DNA of 37,821 nt from Ruminococcus sp. (lineage in GTDB: Bacteria; Bacillota; Clostridia; Oscillospirales; Ruminococcaceae), in assembly GCA_017461395.1 (NCBI GenBank), contig JAFTYF010000052.1:1-37821 (forward strand). The letters run 5' to 3'. Shown piece after piece: positions 33,701 to 37,821 of this stretch. A program made the position numbers and the translations under genes. Below the pieces are notes generated by a model. The model was not told the origin of the DNA, did not search any database, and saw nothing but the letters and a program-made list of their open reading frames with translations. Position 1 is the first letter of the stretch. The number at the start of each line of letters is the position of its first letter.

Positions 33701-35444
33701 TGCATCCGATTCGCTCACTGCCTTCAACGAGGTGCCGATAGACAAGGCTGACAACGTTCAGTTTGTTGTACAGCAGGGACTTGGCAGAAAACATCTCGGT
33801 ACATACAAGATCAGCGATATCTACAACAAGAGAGTCACACTCCAGTTCAAGGGAAATACAGGCGGCGGAACTATCTTTGAAATGGGTAAGAATGCGATCT
33901 ACAACAATGCATTCCTCCCTGCAATGTATGTTGACGGCGAACTCACTGGTGAATACAGCTACGATGAGTACAGTGATGACCTTGATGAATACATGATTGA
34001 TCCCGATACTGAATACTATTTCTTAAAGAACAGCTCATGGCGTCTCGGTGAAAAGTGCAAGGTAACTTCGGCTATCTACACCAACGGCAGAACGTCACAG
34101 TGGACTGACGAGGTCGTTATCGGAAGCACATATGCTATGGTATTTGATACCGGCGGAATCACTGAAAGTCAGTATTATGGCGCTCTCAACTCTGCCGCTG
34201 AAAACAACGGCATTGATATGAGCGATCCTGCAAACCCTGTTCCGGCTTCTGATCCGGAAAAAACCGTTAACAATACAAACTACTACGACGAAGCAAAAAT
34301 CGGTTCTTATCTTGACTTTGCCGGAAAATATTACTTCCTCTACTGTGATTTCTACGGCAATCTCAACGCAAGCCGCAAGGATATTGAAGTAGGTCATGAT
34401 ACAAAGATGCTTATGACAAGCTACAGCGTCCGCAGCTACGAGGACGGCTATAACGGATATGCTACAACGGATATCATTCCCGGAAGATTCCAGATTGACG
34501 TATCCTACAACAACGGCTATACATTCAGCAGAATCGGCGACGATGAAGCAAGAAACGAGTATATGTTCAGCACAGCGTACATGGAATCCTACTACGAGGG
34601 CTGGCTCTGGCGCAATCTCCTCAATATCGAAGGAGCTTCAACTGGCTCTATCTTAGATAAGGCTCTGTCTGAGGGCGCAGAAATGCTCTGTATCAACGGC
34701 GCAAACATCGAAGAAATGCTCGCAAAGGCTGATCTTACCGCAGATGAAACAACTGAAATCAGAACCGCAGTTGAAAACGGACTCTCAGTTATCGTTCCCG
34801 ATAAGCGTGTTGCTATCAATGAATGGAGCGGTACGGGCTATATCGTCGGTGATTTTGTGGACTACAACAGCTTCACATTCAAGATTTCCGGCGGAATGAA
34901 CGGCGGTTCGGCTACAGAAGATATAGACCTCAGCCACTACACTATCAATACTGAGCAGGCGTTTACAACTTCATTTGCAGTTGTTCAGTCTCTGTTCTAC
35001 TTCATGCTGGAATACTCTGTAATGTCAGAAGTTATGCCGGCTGTAGGAGCTCTCTCCGCTGCAAGCGGATGCGGTCCGGCTGCTGTATTCATTGGCGGTA
35101 TGGCTCTTTACGACGCTGCAAAACACCTTTCTGATATTCTCGGCTATCGTGCAACAATGCTTGATCTTCTCTACAATTACTGCACAAGTGACAGCAATCA
35201 GGAAGAAATTGAAGCAACTGTCGGCATGATAGAGCTTATGGTCACTATGATAAAGGACCTCGTTTCATCACTTAATCCGTTCAAGGAGGAATCTGATACA
35301 CCTATCCTCGACGGACTTAAAACACTCACTCAGGACCTTTTCGATATATGTGCCGGAGATGAATTTGATGATGATACAAAGGATACTGTTCACGATCTGA
35401 CAGACGAAATCTGGGATATCGTCGGAGAAGATCTGGATAAATAA
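27720..35444 (+). CDS. Giant secreted mosaic protein: VWA, Ig-like repeats, degenerate transglutaminase domain
   Basis: A 2574-aa exported protein. Signal peptide 1-34 (cut near AFA-E). About 150-235: strand-turn repeats with GVIYAPNGKVRIN, as in beta-helical surface proteins. About 240-330: PKD/Ig-like. About 412-590: von Willebrand A domain, MIDAS DNSGS (Asp417, Ser419, Ser421) and LLADGENG (Asp508). About 674-780: beta-sandwich. About 890-1728: at least eight Ig/cadherin-like repeats of about 90 aa, most ending in A-x-D-x-x-GN. About 1745-1905: transglutaminase-like fold, but Cys-His-Asp is replaced by Asp1798, Glu1869, Asp1898. About 1906-2400: unassigned, beta-rich. About 2414-2470: hydrophobic helices; acidic helical end. 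No sorting signal, dockerin or cohesin. GGAGG fits ATG 27720 or 27726. Confidence 0.85.
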   Translation: MKMNNLFKKLTASALALTTTAAYFPTAALVQAFAENEERIQIDNSLIALYAKNSIKLNEKSVNVNGGVFSGKELSYTGSSDKFSVSGLNGSANDGIECPLPDYTDFINSIEAYDFTYDKDTVLYDSVLDLTVNSVYSEGNLTIDHAELKASGRISAKGDITMSIAENDELQQTYIMSENGDITIDAANLDFAGVIYAPNGKVRINAKDISLIGAIYADSIEINGTSLTVEYRDLFKLTCSAHTTDTVYINRNESITLSGSVSNNSAEISYKLPASQSEYAEISGENTLSPVLSFSEPGEYSVTLTASSGNEFARDTVKIIVSSGPVANYTSTGDFNAGTLTSADGSNDELKLAAAKNDSAPAPKTYSLGGESGISVKSSQSKNSIDFGGDKLDLGFELEGYGQLITGNGNDVIIAIDNSGSVSSMIPTIKEAALQIIESMGPNDRLGITSLGRLNTPLTSDKDVLIEAFNKYNLDGSSNIGSGLQIAMTQMFDEESANRDKFIFLLADGENGVNSSDDTIALEMAAAAKENGTKIYSFEINPFSSSFNETQVMQQVAIDTNGAYKLCPNAEAISRFLLNMADNIYNLAARNVTFTTTVLNADWIKTGSMKKAPDSMVTNPDGSVTLSWNFNSFEIGAAEDLGISLNTGLITDKGFVQVTKDTKLISYNRNGEGSVLYIDDIIVGNDNFADNGKWISNVFDSGRENCQWTSVKWNADYYGNSAIDVYLSTSEDGVNFSDRIKVTNNQKELVLSGRYIRAEVEMKASDDGSSPVLYDLTVYSDTPDSSDLSEGVSAAIRGAHNVSAEAHVSLWLDISGKSDSVSDIKWDLGGGQELASDENPLRKTIVFPEKGEYTVKVFVTSGETVTETAVNISVASKASLIEDFEDEEEEFKAVKMEVPELPEYVTDYKTPLELNISFEDPEQVAWVRVLYHDSKNNTALQLAYVDEENDNHISVPIYSSNLSVTDITIEAYDWYGNKTAETRKTTLDRKTPYVTLNSRRSWVYPDNPITFTVTSSDENKLEKTALYCNGEEVELTAGEENWTYIFSSRTPGKYVFMAEAIDVAGNRVETSKTVEVRADEGLPAAYINSNSSVILGNKLDIKTTAYDNETSLEKLILSVQKEGEENSTVIFDLDSSKDTIEKENTYTFIPDSTGTYIFTVTATDREGNTASASRKVTCRPDTSGPSISLKLSKSEILAGDFTDLTAVITDDVAVKDVKFFVDDQEAQLTEEGTFHYISDGSNVDSNGIKYVAFKVTAVDTAGNERSNSIRLKVITEDKTNPNVSISVSNRYEYLNANAYMTVSASDNIGVESLVVTVNGEAVTLDENGRYYFDTSKITEYTVIASAKDAAGNERSAERTVVISDTTRPAVKFTPDKNSYNQGESPVISVDVTDNYELKTVTADLDGTPVETQNGSFTCTISEAPAGQYVLTVHAEDIFGNVTDQKYTVKVRDTEAPVISVTADKETYAKSEIPDVSCEYSDNVGVTKVTANIDGTALTFDMETNKVVIPEALEAGDHTITVTARDAAGNTSEAASVSFFVSSSDDIISPVIEKVNVIPEIIRVGDEVTLAVTASDDSGKVKLTVTVNDTPVEESAAAGEFVFTPDAVGELKITIRAEDESGNYTQQEGTLNVFRNTENHKLVVEAPAVVKPGEAITALISVKDEIPFDTVELWLGEQNMSSLLTSAGDAKYQAQFSFDETGDYTLKAVGKDSDGYQTETFFTVQVSGTYETELESEEMQAALAQTSETRLNDELKKLAASFESPAEAYDYVYNNIDFEAYTNSRRGAAATYELKKGNDFDQASLLIGLLREMGYPARYAQGNVILTAEQTRSLMAMEDFEYAANMLASSGKNAALVTAADGSKLVNIEEAFVQVYVPASEIGETDEILKDLGVWVNLDTSIKPSEACGIEVTPSEQKTLNINEYKEQIAGTPYEALLTEFEAMAPQITEATGSTAIEEAFSGTVGYTSEADNSYGRQIITKNFTRLPSSLQYTLASDSLTAFNEVPIDKADNVQFVVQQGLGRKHLGTYKISDIYNKRVTLQFKGNTGGGTIFEMGKNAIYNNAFLPAMYVDGELTGEYSYDEYSDDLDEYMIDPDTEYYFLKNSSWRLGEKCKVTSAIYTNGRTSQWTDEVVIGSTYAMVFDTGGITESQYYGALNSAAENNGIDMSDPANPVPASDPEKTVNNTNYYDEAKIGSYLDFAGKYYFLYCDFYGNLNASRKDIEVGHDTKMLMTSYSVRSYEDGYNGYATTDIIPGRFQIDVSYNNGYTFSRIGDDEARNEYMFSTAYMESYYEGWLWRNLLNIEGASTGSILDKALSEGAEMLCINGANIEEMLAKADLTADETTEIRTAVENGLSVIVPDKRVAINEWSGTGYIVGDFVDYNSFTFKISGGMNGGSATEDIDLSHYTINTEQAFTTSFAVVQSLFYFMLEYSVMSEVMPAVGALSAASGCGPAAVFIGGMALYDAAKHLSDILGYRATMLDLLYNYCTSDSNQEEIEATVGMIELMVTMIKDLVSSLNPFKEESDTPILDGLKTLTQDLFDICAGDEFDDDTKDTVHDLTDEIWDIVGEDLDK
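30390..32905 (+). repeat. Tandem Ig/cadherin-like repeats within the giant gene
   Basis: Roughly nine protein repeats of about 90 aa. Repeat ends are seen as AYDWYGN, AIDVAGN, ATDREGN, AVDTAGN, AKDAAGN, AEDIFGN, ARDAAGN and AEDESGN, with a divergent ninth (AVGKDSDGY). DNA identity between repeats is low, so the expansion is old, unlike the GH9 modules. Confidence 0.8.
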
Positions 35445-35472
35445 TCTGATATCAGAAAACCCATATATCGCA

Positions 35473-35501
35473 GAAAGCCCCGATCGTAATGATCGGGGCT
35501 G
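35473..35501 (+). terminator. Hairpin ending the giant-protein operon
   Basis: AGCCCCGATC, 5-nt loop, GATCGGGGCT; perfect 10-bp stem about 30 nt after the stop. No T-run follows, so termination efficiency is uncertain. Confidence 0.65.
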
Positions 35502-35519
35502 AAACTGTCCAAAAACCTC

Positions 35520-35612
35520 TGTTTTGTGGGACGTCGAGGACGCCGTCCCCTACAGATGGCTATTTTGCGTGTATAAATGTAGGGACGACCATTCTGCCGT
35601 CACCCATAGGGA
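35520..35612 (+). repeat. Interspersed modular repeat copy
   Basis: GGGACG/CGTCCC hairpin (about 35528-35549), then CCCCTACA, a middle containing TGGCTATTTTG, then ATGTAGGGACGACC with a following GACG...CGTC stem. The central part aligns with the minus-strand copy at 13284-13349. Non-coding. Confidence 0.65.
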
Positions 35613-35629
35613 ACAATAAAAATTTAAGT

Positions 35630-35658
35630 AATACGGAGAGTTTTAAGCTCTCCGTATT
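35630..35658. terminator. Terminator between giant-protein operon and serine recombinase
   Basis: AATACGGAGAG, 7-nt loop, CTCTCCGTATT; perfect 11-bp stem, with T-rich sequence on both sides. It starts 8 nt past the recombinase stop on the minus strand and could act in both directions. Confidence 0.8.
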
Positions 35659-35666
35659 TATTTTGT

Positions 35667-37292
<1,626 letters not shown>

Positions 37293-37336
37293 TCATCAAT
37301 CCTCCTGTTCTGCCACCGTGTCATTCCCGTTTAAGC

Positions 37337-37383
37337 GTGCCGACAAAGTAAACTTCAAGTTCAATTTTGCTTTATGTCGGCAC
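37337..37383 (-). promoter_or_regulatory. Long-range hairpin in the recombinase leader
   Basis: GTGCCGACA (37337-37345) and TGTCGGCAC (37375-37383), 9 bp perfect with a 29-nt loop, inside the predicted leader about 45-90 nt before the ATG. It could be RNA structure limiting recombinase expression, or a DNA recognition site. Confidence 0.45.
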
Positions 37384-37406
37384 AATCGGGTGCGGCGGCT
37401 CGCCGT

Positions 37407-37458
37407 CCAAACCGATTGAGATCACATACAATATATCACAATCGGTTTGGAAAGTCCA
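37407..37458 (-). promoter_or_regulatory. Recombinase promoter flanked by a 12-bp inverted repeat
   Basis: On the minus strand: TGGACT (37453-37458), 17-bp spacer, TATATT (37430-37435). CCAAACCGATTG (37407-37418) and CAATCGGTTTGG (37439-37450) flank the -10; one arm is in the spacer and the other just past the start site. A further CAATCGG is at 37383-37389. This is an operator layout. Confidence 0.6.
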
Positions 37459-37463
37459 GCTAT

Positions 37464-37652
37464 TTACGATAATTTTTCCGCTGCATTTCTAAGCAGAAAT
37501 TTCAGTTTATCCTCTGCTGTGGACTTGGATTTCATATCAAACACAGAATTGATGTGGTAGACAATCCCTCCGATTGTCTTGCTGTGTGTAGTTGTGTAGT
37601 TGTCCTTGTCAGCAAAGGTATTTGTTTTTTCTCTTTTTTCTTCTTTCGGCAT
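37464..37652 (-). CDS. TnpW-like transposon-encoded small protein
   Basis: A 62-aa protein. After a charged N-terminus (MPKEEKREKTNTF) comes YTTTHSKTIGGIVYHINSVF and a helical AEDKLKFLLRNAAEKL end. This matches my memory of TnpW-type proteins carried by Tn4451-like and conjugative elements (a short YTTT...IG...Y.V..F core with an EDK...L..R helix). Function is not established. GGAGG precedes the ATG. It is 171 nt upstream of the recombinase, in the same orientation, with the recombinase promoter between them. Confidence 0.65.
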   Translation of the reverse strand: MPKEEKREKTNTFADKDNYTTTHSKTIGGIVYHINSVFDMKSKSTAEDKLKFLLRNAAEKLS

Positions 37653-37707
37653 ATTCCTCCGTATCTCCGAATATCTTCGGGAAGAATTTTACTTTACGTC
37701 TGAACAT
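37609..37707 (-). CDS. Possible 32-aa basic small protein overlapping the TnpW-like gene
   Basis: ATG 37707 follows CGGAGTG and opens MFRRKVKFFPKIFGDTEEYA... ending in a Lys/Arg-rich tail, stopping at 37609. It overlaps the start of the TnpW-like gene in another frame and contains that gene's ribosome site, suggesting coupling. No family recognised; it may be incidental. Confidence 0.35.
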   Translation of the reverse strand: MFRRKVKFFPKIFGDTEEYAERRKKRKNKYLC

Positions 37708-37760
37708 TTTTAGATCACTCCGTTCTTTAAAATTAAAAGCCGACAGAATATTTCGTTCCG

Positions 37761-37820
37761 TCAGCTGATATCCATATCAATATCTTCTGTATCGGCTTTC
37801 ATTTCTTCAAGCCTTTCCGA
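37761..37820 (-). CDS. C-terminal end of an element-borne gene (runs off window)
   Basis: The last 19 codons of a minus-strand frame (SERLEEMKADTEDIDMDIS, then TGA at 37761-37763) enter from the right edge. Acidic, helical. It ends 54 nt before the small 32-aa frame and is probably part of the same mobile element. Identity cannot be judged. Confidence 0.4.
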   Translation of the reverse strand, partial: SERLEEMKADTEDIDMDIS

Positions 37821-37821
37821 C

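Noticed and set aside
27720-35444. Giant protein as a genuine RHS toxin
   Set aside because: The transglutaminase-like domain resembles RHS-linked ones, but no YD repeats, no RHS core boundary motif and no downstream immunity gene are visible.
27720-35444. Giant protein as a scaffoldin
   Set aside because: The Ig-like repeats end in A-x-D-x-x-GN as in cadherin/Ig repeats and lack cohesin features; there is no dockerin either.

Overview
The window looks like chromosome of a fibre-degrading, cellulosome-forming Ruminococcus (Bacillota, Oscillospiraceae), closest in style to R. flavefaciens or R. champanellensis. Three secreted glycoside hydrolases end in dockerin modules, with Thr-rich or Pro/Asp-rich linkers. 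Promoters are mostly TTGACA-like/TATAAT with 17-bp spacers, ribosome sites are strong AGGAGG, and TTG starts occur. The species is an inference; no 16S or other marker is present.

Layout. (1) 170-3687, plus strand: a MinD/ParA-like P-loop ATPase, then a four-subunit 2-oxoacid:ferredoxin oxidoreductase (delta, alpha, beta, gamma) ending at a strong terminator. (2) 3814-9133, minus strand: two lipoproteins, the translational GTPase TypA/BipA, a tRNA-Tyr/Thr/Pro cluster with a consensus promoter and tandem terminators, a membrane-anchored acidic small protein with a structured leader, and RsmE. (3) 9242-13246, plus strand: potABCD polyamine ABC transporter, whose PotD has an extra C-terminal membrane helix. 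(4) 13381-25105, minus strand, the plant-polysaccharide region: an ECF-type sigma factor, a one-pass membrane protein with a long Thr-rich outside stalk, two GH9 cellulases, a GH10 xylanase, a solute-binding lipoprotein and an AEC-family transporter. (5) 25426-26441, plus strand: rplM-rpsI. (6) 26610-35444, plus strand: an operon of a 312-aa protein with a C-terminal sortase-type signal (NPPKTG) and a 2574-aa secreted mosaic protein (VWA, many Ig-like repeats, a transglutaminase-fold domain with a substituted catalytic triad, and an unassigned C-terminal region). (7) 35667-37821, minus strand: one end of a mobile element with a large serine recombinase and a TnpW-like protein.

How the parts may work together. 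The sigma factor/membrane-stalk pair sits directly upstream of the dockerin enzymes and is a candidate surface sensor for them (inference). A TTTG-N4-CAAA inverted repeat lies in or beside the promoters of both GH9 genes and of the giant-protein operon, suggesting one regulator links cellulases and the giant surface protein. One GH9 gene has a leader of about 217 nt with a possible long closing stem that competes with a local hairpin, so RNA-level control is also possible. The least familiar system is the 26.6-35.4 kb operon. A modular interspersed repeat (TGTAGGG followed by a variable hairpin) punctuates several gene ends.
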